A stretch of DNA of 64,000 bases from NCBI RefSeq assembly GCF_007859675.1, contig NZ_CP042305.1, positions 3,658,001-3,722,000 of the forward strand, written 5' to 3'. The position numbers and the translations under genes are program-made. The notes under the pieces are model-generated. The model was not told the origin of the DNA and searched no databases. It saw only the letters and a program-made list of their open reading frames with translations. The stretch is from Humibacter ginsenosidimutans (lineage in GTDB: Bacteria; Actinomycetota; Actinomycetes; Actinomycetales; Microbacteriaceae). Each line of letters starts with the position of its first letter. The stretch's first letter is position 1. Shown one piece after another: positions 26,530-34,434 of the stretch.

Positions 26530-26561
26530 TGACCTGCTCTTCGATCGTGTCTGTATGTTGA

Positions 26562-26590
26562 TGTTCGAGTCTGTTCGCTTTGTTTGTTCT
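26562..26590. promoter_or_regulatory. Tandem TGTTCG repeats in the divergent promoter
   Basis: TGTTCG occurs at 26562-26567 and 26572-26577 (10 bases apart), and TGTTCT at 26585-26590. DeoR-type HTH proteins typically bind tandem direct repeats, and the hybrid DeoR-LacI regulator is encoded in the adjacent operon. The repeats lie in the 149-base gap between the heparinase-like and dehydrogenase genes. Confidence 0.4.
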
Positions 26591-26678
26591 CGATCGGGAT
26601 TGAGTATCTACTGTTGATCGCGACGATGCAATGGCGAGTCGCGGATCAGTCTCGAAGAACCTCCAGGAGTCCCACACC

Positions 26679-27728
26679 ATGACCGCAGCGACCCCGACCT
26701 CATCGAACGCGGCGACACGGCGCAAGCCCGTCGCGCTGGTCGTGATGTCGCCCGACGTCTTCGAAGCGCAGTTCGACGGCGAGCGCCTTCAGCGGCTCGC
26801 CGGACTCGCGCAGCTGCCGGAGCCGGTGTTCACCGACGACCTCGACGACCCGACGCTCGCGGCACGGCTCGCCGATGTCGAGGTGCTGCTGACCGGGTGG
26901 GGTGCGCCGCAGCTCGACGCTGCACGGCTCGACCGCATGCCGAAGCTCAAGGCGATGCTGCACTGCGCGGGAACCGTGCGCGGAATCGTCACGGACGAGT
27001 TCTGGCGTCGGGGCATCCGGGCCTCCAACGTGGCGGAGGCGAACTCGGTGCCCGTCGCGGAGTTCACGCTCGCGGCCATCATCTTCGCGGGCAAGAAGGC
27101 GCCGTTCATCGCTGCCGACCCTGAAGCAAGGCGCATCCACGGCATCTCGGCCCGCCGTTACGGCGAGCTCTCCAACCTGGGCCGCACGATCGGGGTCGTC
27201 GGGTTCAGCCGCGTAGGGCGCCGCGTCGTCGACCTCGTTCAGCAGCTCGACGACGTCACCTGCCTGGTCTCCGATCCGTACGCCGATCCGCAGGAGGTGC
27301 GTGCGGCGGGCGGTGAGCTGGTCGAGCTCGACGAGCTGCTGCCGCGGGTCGACGTGCTCTCGCTGCACGCCCCTGCGCTGCCGTCGACCGCGAACATGAT
27401 CGGGACGCGGGAGCTCGCCCTGTTGCCCGACCACGCGACGCTCATCAACACCGCACGCGGCAGCCTCGTCGACACCGCTGCCCTCGAGGTCGAGTGCGCG
27501 AGCGGCCGCATCAACGCCATGCTCGACGTCACCGAGCCGGAGCCGCTGCCGGCGGACTCCGTGCTGTTCACCCTGCCCAACGTGATGATCACCCCGCACA
27601 TCGCCGGTTCACTCGGCTCCGAGCTGCACCGCATGACGGATGCCGCGCTCGACGAGCTCGAACGCTACGTCGCCGACGTCGCGCTGTCCGACGAGTTCAC
27701 CAGCGACGACCTCCAGCTGAGCGCCTGA
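26679..27728 (+). CDS. D-isomer-specific 2-hydroxyacid dehydrogenase family protein
   Basis: A 349-residue NAD-dependent dehydrogenase. The nucleotide-binding loop reads VVGFSRVGRRVVDL. The catalytic residues of the family are visible: Arg in LINTARGSLVDTAAL, Glu in TEPEPLPADSVLF and His in ITPHIAGSLGSE. It would reduce or oxidise a 2-keto/2-hydroxy acid such as a sugar-acid-derived hydroxypyruvate. ATG 26679 is chosen for the AGGAG at about 26664-26668 rather than the earlier ATG at 26631. Divergent from the lyase operon and followed by an ABC importer, so it probably belongs to the same uronide pathway. Confidence 0.85.
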   Translation: MTAATPTSSNAATRRKPVALVVMSPDVFEAQFDGERLQRLAGLAQLPEPVFTDDLDDPTLAARLADVEVLLTGWGAPQLDAARLDRMPKLKAMLHCAGTVRGIVTDEFWRRGIRASNVAEANSVPVAEFTLAAIIFAGKKAPFIAADPEARRIHGISARRYGELSNLGRTIGVVGFSRVGRRVVDLVQQLDDVTCLVSDPYADPQEVRAAGGELVELDELLPRVDVLSLHAPALPSTANMIGTRELALLPDHATLINTARGSLVDTAALEVECASGRINAMLDVTEPEPLPADSVLFTLPNVMITPHIAGSLGSELHRMTDAALDELERYVADVALSDEFTSDDLQLSA

Positions 27729-27806
27729 CCGCCTCAGACATCCCTCGACCCTTCCCGTCCCTCACGCAATCCATTCCCCTGAACCGATAACGAAGGAGTT
27801 ATTCCC

Positions 27807-29090
27807 TTGAAGAAACGTTCCCTGATCGCAGCCGGGGCGCTCGTCGCGGCCGCTGCGCTCGCCCTCTCCGGCTGTGCCGGAACCTCGGGCTCGTCCGACG
27901 ACTCCGGCTCCGGCGGAAAGACCACGCTGCGGGTCGCCGTGTGGAGCTACGCCCAGACGCCGGAGTTCAAGGCGCTGTTCGACGCCTTCCACAAGGCCAA
28001 CCCGAGCATCACCATCCAGCCCGTCGACATCCTCGCCGCGAACTACGAGGACAAGGTCACCACGATGCTCGCCGGCGGCGACACCACCGACATCATCACG
28101 GTGAAGAACCTGACCGACTTCGGCGGTTACGCGCAGAAGAAGCAGTTCGTTCCGGTGAACGATGTGGCGAAGTCACTGCCGGGCGACAGCATCCCGGCGC
28201 TCGACGACTACAAGTCCGACGGCACGTATTACGCCGTGCCGTACCGCCAGGACTTCAGCGTTCTCTACTACAACAAGACCATGTTCAAGGATGCCGGCAT
28301 CCCCGACCCCGAGAACCTCACCTGGGACGAGTTCGCCGCCGACGCCAAGAAGCTCACCAAGGGCAGCGGCGCGAACAAGGTGTACGGCGCCTACATCCAC
28401 ACCTGGAACTCCATGGTGCAGGGATACGCCGCCGCCCAGCAGAACAAGAGCTACGACAAGCCGAGCTACTCCTGGATGAAGAACCAGTACAACCTCACGC
28501 TGGGCATGCAGAAAGACGGCTCGATCATGAATTGGGCGACGGCCAACAGCCAGCAGACGAGCTATCAGACCATGTTCGAGACGGGGAAGGCCGCGATGGT
28601 GCCGATGGGCACCTGGCTGATCTCGCCGCTGCTGGCCGACGCCAAGGCCGGCACGACCAAGGTCGACTGGGGCATCGCGCCGATTCCGCAGATCACCTCG
28701 GGGAGCAAGATCACGACCATGGGCGGTCCGACCGGCTTCGGCATCAATAAGAACTCCAAGCACGTGGATGCCGCCAAGAAGTTCCTGAAGTTCGCCGCCG
28801 GCCCCGAGGGCGCCAAGGCCGTTGCCTCCATCGGCATCGTTCCCGCCTACCACAGCGACGCCATCACCAAGCAGTACTTCGGCCTCGACGGCATGCCGCA
28901 GGACGCGCTGTCGAAGACGGCGTTCAACCCCGACGTGATCCGGCCCGACGGCCCCACCGGCCCGAACGCCGCCGCGATCGGCAACGTGCTCAACCAGGAG
29001 CACCAGCTCATCATGACCGGCAGCAAGTCGGTCGACGACGGCATCGCCGAGATGGAGAGCCGCGTGAAGTCGGAAGTGCTGAACCAGTAG
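27807..29090 (+). CDS. Family-1 sugar-binding lipoprotein of an ABC importer
   Basis: A 427-residue extracellular binding protein. Signal: KKR, a hydrophobic alanine/leucine helix and lipobox LSGC (Cys23), then a Ser/Gly/Asp-rich linker. The mature part has the SBP_bac_1 fold (LRVAVWSYAQTPEFKALFDAFHKANP, DDYKSDGTYYAVPYRQDFSVLYYNKTMFKDAG, the family YNK motif). It delivers an oligosaccharide to the permeases at 29209 and 30153. No ATPase gene is present, so a shared MsiK/UgpC-type ATPase elsewhere in the genome is presumably used. Confidence 0.9.
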   Translation: MKKRSLIAAGALVAAAALALSGCAGTSGSSDDSGSGGKTTLRVAVWSYAQTPEFKALFDAFHKANPSITIQPVDILAANYEDKVTTMLAGGDTTDIITVKNLTDFGGYAQKKQFVPVNDVAKSLPGDSIPALDDYKSDGTYYAVPYRQDFSVLYYNKTMFKDAGIPDPENLTWDEFAADAKKLTKGSGANKVYGAYIHTWNSMVQGYAAAQQNKSYDKPSYSWMKNQYNLTLGMQKDGSIMNWATANSQQTSYQTMFETGKAAMVPMGTWLISPLLADAKAGTTKVDWGIAPIPQITSGSKITTMGGPTGFGINKNSKHVDAAKKFLKFAAGPEGAKAVASIGIVPAYHSDAITKQYFGLDGMPQDALSKTAFNPDVIRPDGPTGPNAAAIGNVLNQEHQLIMTGSKSVDDGIAEMESRVKSEVLNQ

Positions 29091-29118
29091 CGACTTCCGC
29101 CCGACACGGCACTGGACA

Positions 29119-29154
29119 GCGGCCGGCACCGGATGACTCCCCGGTGCCGGCCGC
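29119..29154 (+). terminator. Intercistronic hairpin between binding-protein and permease genes
   Basis: GCGGCCGGCACCGG (29119-29132) and CCGGTGCCGGCCGC (29141-29154) are perfect 14-base arms with an 8-base loop. Position and strength match the hairpins at 8295-8333 and 52875-52911: each follows a binding-protein gene and precedes a permease. Likely partial terminator or message stabiliser. Confidence 0.7.
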
Positions 29155-29208
29155 CACACAGGTTCACCCAGAGAACGGAGCGGTTCCGCTGAACCGAGAA
29201 GTGACACC

Positions 29209-30153
29209 ATGACCACGATCACCGAACGCCCCGACACGGCGGCCCCGCCGTCTGGCACTCCCGCGCGGCGCATCTCGAGTCGCAGGATGCGTCGCCGCAG
29301 CACCCTCATCGGCTGGAGCTTCATCCTGCCGAACTTCCTCGGCTTCGCCATCTTCACGCTCATCCCGGTGATCGCCGCGTTCGTGCTGGCCTTCATGAAC
29401 TGGGATGCCTACAACCCGCCGACCTTCGTCGGCTTCAAGAACTTCGAGCGCCTGATCGGCGACGACAGCTTTCACGTGGCGTTCGCCAACACCCTGCTGT
29501 TCGCGCTCGGGCACGTTCCGCTGACCCTGGCGATCTCGCTGGGTCTGGCGATTCTGCTCAACCAGAAGCTGAAGGGCATCGCGTTCTTCCGCGTCGCGAT
29601 CTTCTTCCCCTACATCACGTCGCTCGTCGCGGTCGCCATCGTCTGGAACATGCTCTTCGACCCCACGAGCGGGCCGATCAACCAGTTCTTGCAGATGATC
29701 GGCATCGCCAACCCGCCCGGGTGGACCGCCTCGACCGGCTGGGCGCTCCCCGCGGTGATCATCACGGCCGTGTGGCGCGACATGGGCTACTACATGGTGC
29801 TCTTCCTCGCCGGCCTGCAGGCCATCCCGCACGAGTACTACGAGGCGGCATCCATGGACGGCGCAGGACGCTGGCGCAAGTTCTGGAACGTCACGCTGCC
29901 GTCGCTGCGGCCCACCACCTTCCTCGTGCTCGTGCTGCTCAGCGTGTCGAGCTTCAAGGTGTTCGACCTCATCTTCGTCATGACGGGAGGCGGACCCGGC
30001 CGCGCGACGCTCGTGCTCTCGCAGCTCATCTACCAGGACGGCATCCTCAACGGACAGTTCGGCTACTCGTCGGCGATCTCGCTGGTGCTGTTCGTGATCG
30101 TGCTGATCGTGACCGTGTTCCAGTTCCGCATCCAGCAGAGGAGGGAGCGCTGA
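29209..30153 (+). CDS. ABC sugar permease, MalF/UgpA-like
   Basis: A 314-residue permease with six predicted helices beginning at GWSFILPNFLGFAIFTLIPV. The ATPase-contact loop is IPHEYYEAASMDGAGRWRKFWNVTLPSLRP (EAA motif). It forms the channel with the MalG-like subunit encoded immediately downstream, whose ATG overlaps its stop by one base (TGATG). Confidence 0.9.
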   Translation: MTTITERPDTAAPPSGTPARRISSRRMRRRSTLIGWSFILPNFLGFAIFTLIPVIAAFVLAFMNWDAYNPPTFVGFKNFERLIGDDSFHVAFANTLLFALGHVPLTLAISLGLAILLNQKLKGIAFFRVAIFFPYITSLVAVAIVWNMLFDPTSGPINQFLQMIGIANPPGWTASTGWALPAVIITAVWRDMGYYMVLFLAGLQAIPHEYYEAASMDGAGRWRKFWNVTLPSLRPTTFLVLVLLSVSSFKVFDLIFVMTGGGPGRATLVLSQLIYQDGILNGQFGYSSAISLVLFVIVLIVTVFQFRIQQRRER

Positions 30154-31064
30154 TGTCGACCCTCACCTCCGACCTCGCTCAGGAGCTCGAGACCGGGCGC
30201 ACGCACCCGTCGCCGAAGCCGCAGCGATCGGGCCGGCGCCGGGTGCGCTCGGTCACCGGACGCATCGCGATGTACGTGCTGCTCATCGTGCTGCTCTCCG
30301 TGGTGCTGCTGCCGTTCATCTGGATGCTCTCGTCGTCGCTCAAGCACGACAACGAGGTGCTCTCGGTGCCCATCAACTGGATTCCGAAGACCTTCGTGTG
30401 GAGCAATTACAAGGACATCTGGACCCAGATCCCGATGGCCGGCTACCTCGCGAACTCGGCGTTCCTCGCCGTGGTCATCACGTTCCTGCAGGTGCTCACC
30501 GGCAGCTTCGCCGCGTACGGCTTCTCCAAGGTGCGCTTCCCGGGGCGGGACGCCCTGTTCCTCACCTACATCGCGACCATCGCGGTGCCGTGGCAGGCGT
30601 ACATGATCCCGCAGTTCGTCATGATGCAGAAGGCCGGGCTCACCAATACCTTCACCGCGCTCATCCTGCTGCAGGCGTTCGGAGCCTTCGGCGTGTTCCT
30701 GATGCGGCAGTACTACATGACCATCCCCGACGAGCTGAACGAGGCCGCCCGCATCGACGGCCTGAGCGACTACGGCATCTGGGCGCGCATCATCCTGCCG
30801 CTGTCGAAGCCCGCGCTCGCGTCACTCGCGCTGCTCACGTTCGTGAACACCTGGAACGACTACATGGGGCCGTTCATCTACCTCTCCAGCAACGACCTGT
30901 GGACGGTGCAGATCGGGCTCAAGTCGTTCATCGGCCAGTACTCCGCGCAATACGCGATGATCATGACGGGCTCGGTGATCTCGATCATCCCGATCCTCGC
31001 GATCTTCCTTGCCGGCCAGCGCTACTTCATCAGCGGCATCGCGACGACGGGAATGAAGGGATGA
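30153..31064 (+). CDS. ABC sugar permease, MalG/UgpE-like
   Basis: A 303-residue permease. After a basic cytoplasmic N-terminus come helices starting IAMYVLLIVLLSVVLLPFIW. The EAA loop is IPDELNEAARIDGLSDYGIW, and the C-terminus (GQRYFISGIATTGMKG) is typical of MalG-type subunits. Translationally coupled on both sides: one-base overlap upstream and ATGA overlap with the DUF624 gene downstream. Confidence 0.9.
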   Translation: MSTLTSDLAQELETGRTHPSPKPQRSGRRRVRSVTGRIAMYVLLIVLLSVVLLPFIWMLSSSLKHDNEVLSVPINWIPKTFVWSNYKDIWTQIPMAGYLANSAFLAVVITFLQVLTGSFAAYGFSKVRFPGRDALFLTYIATIAVPWQAYMIPQFVMMQKAGLTNTFTALILLQAFGAFGVFLMRQYYMTIPDELNEAARIDGLSDYGIWARIILPLSKPALASLALLTFVNTWNDYMGPFIYLSSNDLWTVQIGLKSFIGQYSAQYAMIMTGSVISIIPILAIFLAGQRYFISGIATTGMKG

Positions 31065-31774
31065 CCGCAGCAGCTCCCGGCGCGACGTCCGGCACCCGCA
31101 AGCGCCTGTTCCGTGTTCGCCACGAGACGATGGACACGATCTTCGGCTATGCCTACGCGCTGCTCATGGTCGACGTGCTGCTGGTGGCGTTCAACCTGCC
31201 GCTGGCAGCGATGCTGTTCGTCACGGTCGACCCGCTGAAGTCGTGGCCGTTCTTCCTGCTGCTCTCGCTCACGCTGGCGCCGTCCGTCGCGGGAGCGTTC
31301 GAGGTGTTCAAGGCGATGCGCGAAGACGGCAGGCCGACGCCGTTCGCGTCGTTCGTACGCGGATACCGCAGGCGCGGCCTCCCGGCGTTCGTCGCGGGGC
31401 TGGTGACGGCGCTCGTCGTCGGCCTCGCGCTCTTCGACGCGACGGTCATGTCGGGCACGGTATGGGCTCCGCTGCTCGGACCGATGCTGGCGGTGCTCGC
31501 GCTCGGGGCGATCGTGACGGCGCTCGCGACGATCACCGGACTCGTCGTGTTCGGAACGGCCTCGCTCAAGGCGATCGCGAAGGCGTCGGTCTACCTCACG
31601 GTGCACCGGTGGTATTTCAGTGTCATCGCGCTCGTGATGGTGGGGCTCATCGGCGCCGCGGTGCTCCTGCAACCGGTGGTGGGCGCGGCGCTGGTGCCGG
31701 GCATCCTGCTCTACGCGGTCTTCGCGAACGCGCAGTACTCGCTGCGTCGCGCTGTGGAGGATGCCGGGGCCTGA
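31061..31774 (+). CDS. DUF624/YesL-family membrane protein
   Basis: A 237-residue protein with about five hydrophobic helices (MVDVLLVAFNLPLAAMLFVT, FFLLLSLTLAPSVAGAF, LVVGLALF, LGAIVTALATITGLVVFGTA, FSVIALVMVGLIGAAVLL). The DUF624/YesL family typically lies in operons for import and breakdown of plant or uronic-acid oligosaccharides, next to MalF/MalG permeases, exactly as here. Its molecular role is not established. Overlaps the preceding permease stop by four bases. Confidence 0.75.
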   Translation: MTAAAPGATSGTRKRLFRVRHETMDTIFGYAYALLMVDVLLVAFNLPLAAMLFVTVDPLKSWPFFLLLSLTLAPSVAGAFEVFKAMREDGRPTPFASFVRGYRRRGLPAFVAGLVTALVVGLALFDATVMSGTVWAPLLGPMLAVLALGAIVTALATITGLVVFGTASLKAIAKASVYLTVHRWYFSVIALVMVGLIGAAVLLQPVVGAALVPGILLYAVFANAQYSLRRAVEDAGA

Positions 31775-31820
31775 GCGTCGCCGCCGCTTCCGCGGTTCGG
31801 CCGGTCGCACCCGAATGGCG

Positions 31821-32438
31821 TCACAGGGCGAGCAGCGCCCAGAGGGCGTCGACCGCCGTCGCGGCGACGGCGCCGCGCGCGCTCGGCCCGTCGGGATCGG
31901 CCAGCACCCAGCGGTCGATCGTCGTCAGCGAGGCGACGGTCCACTGCGTGAGCAGGTCGGACGGCAGGTCGTCGCGGATCACGCGGAGCTCGCGCCCCCG
32001 TGTCAAGGCTGCTTCGATCCAGCCCAGAACCGTCGCGCGGACCCGGGCGATGGTCCGCTCGGGCGGTGCATCCGCCGAGTTGTGGAACATGAGGCCGAGG
32101 TTCGCCAGTTCTGGATGCTCGCCGGCGAGCACCATGAACCGCGCCAGCATGGCCGTGAGCTCCTGGCGGAAGGATGCTGCGCTCAGCGTCCCGAGGCCGG
32201 GCGCGGCCAAGGCGGTGCGCGCCCGGCCCGCCATCGTCTCCGTCACCCAGTCGTGCAGCGCCGCCTTGTCGGCGAACCGGTGGTAGAACGAGCCCTTGCC
32301 CATGCCGGCGCGCTTGAGGATGTCGTTGAGCGACGCGTCGTCGAGCCCCTTCGCGCCGAACGCGTCGGCCGCGGCGAGCAGAAGGCGCTGAGCGGAGGCG
32401 GGAGCGAGGGGCCGGGGTGGACGGGGCATGGCATCCAT
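31821..32438 (-). CDS. TetR-family transcriptional regulator
   Basis: A 205-residue TetR repressor. The HTH is ILKRAGMGKGSFYHRFADKAALHDW (residues about 40-64). The rest is an all-helical ligand domain (C-terminal TetR type). It is divergent from the NAD(P)-binding protein at 32486, and a perfect inverted repeat (32448-32471) lies between the two starts, so it almost certainly represses both. An alternative ATG three codons later (MPRPPRP) is possible. Confidence 0.85.
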   Translation of the reverse strand: MDAMPRPPRPLAPASAQRLLLAAADAFGAKGLDDASLNDILKRAGMGKGSFYHRFADKAALHDWVTETMAGRARTALAAPGLGTLSAASFRQELTAMLARFMVLAGEHPELANLGLMFHNSADAPPERTIARVRATVLGWIEAALTRGRELRVIRDDLPSDLLTQWTVASLTTIDRWVLADPDGPSARGAVAATAVDALWALLAL

Positions 32439-32447
32439 TCTAGAGTG

Positions 32448-32471
32448 TTCCTGTACCGAGCGGTACAGGAA
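32448..32471. promoter_or_regulatory. TetR operator (perfect inverted repeat)
   Basis: TTCCTGTACC (32448-32457), spacer GAGC, GGTACAGGAA (32462-32471): 10-base arms without mismatch. It sits between the divergent TetR and NAD(P)-epimerase genes, 10 bases upstream of the TetR start. Confidence 0.85.
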
Positions 32472-32485
32472 TGCGGAGGCGCAGC

Positions 32486-33346
32486 ATGGGTGAACTCGTC
32501 GTGGTCGCGGGGGCGACCGGATACGTCGGCAGGCACGTGGTGGCCGAGCTCGACGCGCGGGGTTTCAGCGTGCGCGCGCTGGTGAGGTCGAGGGAGCGGG
32601 CGGAGAAGCAGGGTGCGTTCGGCGCGCCGGCTCTTGCCGGGCACGTGACGGACTGGCGCGTCGTCGACTTCACGAAGCCGCAGACGATCGTCGATGTGTG
32701 CGAGGGCGCCGACCGCGTGGTCTCCGCGCTCGGCGTCACCAGGCAGAAGGCGAGTCCGTGGAACATCGACTTCCTCGGCAACCTGGCGGTGCTGGCCGAC
32801 GCTGAGAGGCACTCTCTGGCATCCTTCGCCTACGTCAACGTGCTGCACTCGGATGCCGGCACCTCGCTGACCATGCGGTCGAAGTTCGCCTTCTCGCAGG
32901 CCCTCTCGCGCAGCAGGGTCGTTCCGCAGATCGTCAATCCGTCCGGCTACTTCTCCGACGTGACCGACTTTCTGTGCATGGCCCAACGCGGCGTGGGGTT
33001 CACGCTCGGCGACGGCTCGGCGAAGGTGAACCCCATTCACGGTGCCGACCTCGCGTCGTTCATCGTCGACCGTGTCGCCGGCCCGGCCGGAACCTGGGAT
33101 GTCGGCGGTCCCGACACCTTCACCTATCGCGAACTCGAGGAGCTCGCCTTCCGCGTCGCGGGCCGCAAGCCCCACCTGCTCAAGCTCGGCGAGAGTGTCG
33201 GTCACGGCATCGAGTGGCTTGCCGATCGCGGGTCTCCGCGCCTGGGCAACCTCACGCGGTTCTTCCTCGAGTCGTTGGCGCTCGATGCTGTCGGCGCCCC
33301 CACCGGCGACCACCACCTGGAGCCGTACCTCCGCTCGGTCGCGTAG
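32486..33346 (+). CDS. NAD(P)-binding atypical short-chain dehydrogenase (NmrA/epimerase-like)
   Basis: A 286-residue protein with the nucleotide-binding motif VVVAGATGYVGRHVVAEL at the N-terminus and a one-domain epimerase-like fold. Segments include GADRVVSALGVT, NPSGYFSD and GPAGTWDVGGPDTFTYRELEELAF. The catalytic tyrosine-lysine pair of classical SDRs is not evident, as in NmrA-like and atypical SDRs, so it may be a redox sensor or quinone reductase-like enzyme. ATG 32486 is preferred because GGAGG lies at 32475-32479; the ATG at 32470-32472 is in the operator. Controlled by the divergent TetR. Confidence 0.75.
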   Translation: MGELVVVAGATGYVGRHVVAELDARGFSVRALVRSRERAEKQGAFGAPALAGHVTDWRVVDFTKPQTIVDVCEGADRVVSALGVTRQKASPWNIDFLGNLAVLADAERHSLASFAYVNVLHSDAGTSLTMRSKFAFSQALSRSRVVPQIVNPSGYFSDVTDFLCMAQRGVGFTLGDGSAKVNPIHGADLASFIVDRVAGPAGTWDVGGPDTFTYRELEELAFRVAGRKPHLLKLGESVGHGIEWLADRGSPRLGNLTRFFLESLALDAVGAPTGDHHLEPYLRSVA

Positions 33347-33459
33347 GCGCAGCTTCGAAGCTCGTGCCGGTTCCGGAACCCGTGCCACCGCCCGAGCAAC
33401 CTGTTCCCGTTCCGGACGGTTGCACCCGGTGTGACGGGCGCAGACGTCCGGAGTGGAGA

Positions 33460-34227
33460 CTAGTTCTCGGGGAAGGACGTCGTGGCGGGAGCGGGGAAGG
33501 CGGCGGGGGCGGGAGCCTCCAGCAGCCAGGCGGCCGCCTGCGTGAGCAGGGCGCGGTGCTCGGGGGAGTCGTACGACGCCGTGGTGTGGCCGAGCGCGTC
33601 GTAGACGACGCGGGCGTCACCCGACGAGTGCGTCCACAGCACGGGATGCCGCTCGCCGTCCAGCTCGTGCCAGGCGAGCTGCCGTGCCTCGGGGGAGACC
33701 CGCAGGTGCGAGTAGCGCTCGTCGTCGAGGTCGAAGTCGTGGATGCCCGCGGTGATGGGGTGGGCATCCGTCGCCACCTCGATGTGCGCGCGCGAGTACG
33801 GCGGATGCATCGAGGTGCCTCGCACCCAGATGCCGCCGAGCACGGATTCCCACTCGGGCATGAAGCCGAAGCTCGTCGACGACACGTGCAGGGCGAGCAG
33901 CGGACCGCCGCGGCCGACGTAGGCGAGCAGGCCGGAGCGGGTGGCGGCATCCGTGCCGGTCAGCGGCAGCGGCTCGCGGTCGTCGGAGCTCTGCACCACG
34001 GCGCGCTCCTCGTCGCTGCGCCCGGCGCCCACGTTGAGCACGAGCAGGTCGATGTCGGCGGAGCCGTCTGCGAGGGATGCTAGCGTGCCGTCGACCGCGT
34101 CGGTCACCGTCACCGTGTGGCCCTCCGCGCGAAGGATCTCGGCGACGCGCTCGGACGTCTCGGCGAGAGGATGCCATGGGTCGGCATACCGCCCGGCTCC
34201 CGACACGATCACGATGCGTGCGCTCAC
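33460..34227 (-). CDS. ThuA-like protein (trehalose-utilisation family), copy 1
   Basis: A 255-residue protein of the ThuA fold, a glutamine-amidotransferase-like domain. Diagnostic segments are GGPLLALHVSSTSFGFMPEW, HPITAGIHDFDLDDERYSHL, PVLWTHSSGDARVVYDALGH and the late DSPEHRALLTQAAAWLL. ThuA proteins accompany 3-keto-disaccharide formation (ThuAB in rhizobia) and are thought to act on oxidised sugars. GTG 34227 is preceded by GAGGAG. It stands alone, with no sugar dehydrogenase adjacent; a second ThuA is at 58179. Confidence 0.75.
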   Translation of the reverse strand: MSARIVIVSGAGRYADPWHPLAETSERVAEILRAEGHTVTVTDAVDGTLASLADGSADIDLLVLNVGAGRSDEERAVVQSSDDREPLPLTGTDAATRSGLLAYVGRGGPLLALHVSSTSFGFMPEWESVLGGIWVRGTSMHPPYSRAHIEVATDAHPITAGIHDFDLDDERYSHLRVSPEARQLAWHELDGERHPVLWTHSSGDARVVYDALGHTTASYDSPEHRALLTQAAAWLLEAPAPAAFPAPATTSFPEN

Positions 34228-34290
34228 GACGTACTCCTCACCGGGTCATGCCGGTCGGCGATGCGCCGACGGCATCGTCGAGACAACCCC

Positions 34291-34337
34291 TTGCATAATC
34301 CGACAGCCAGCCTATGCTAGACCGGCAAGCGCTTTCC
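34291..34337 (+). promoter_or_regulatory. Promoter with LacI-type operator for the MFS transporter gene
   Basis: TTGCAT (34291-34296), 16-base spacer, TATGCT (34313-34318), then operator GGCAAGCGCTTTCC (34324-34337), one base different from the perfect palindrome at 20155. An operator just after the -10 box would block transcription. The 5' leader to the ATG is about 110 bases. Confidence 0.65.
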
Positions 34338-34434
34338 TGCACCTCGTTCGGGGGTCAGGAGTCGCGGGCCGTCACCGATGACGATGACGAATCCGAGGTC
34401 GCGGGCCTGACGGCTCGCCTGAATGAGGAGCAGC

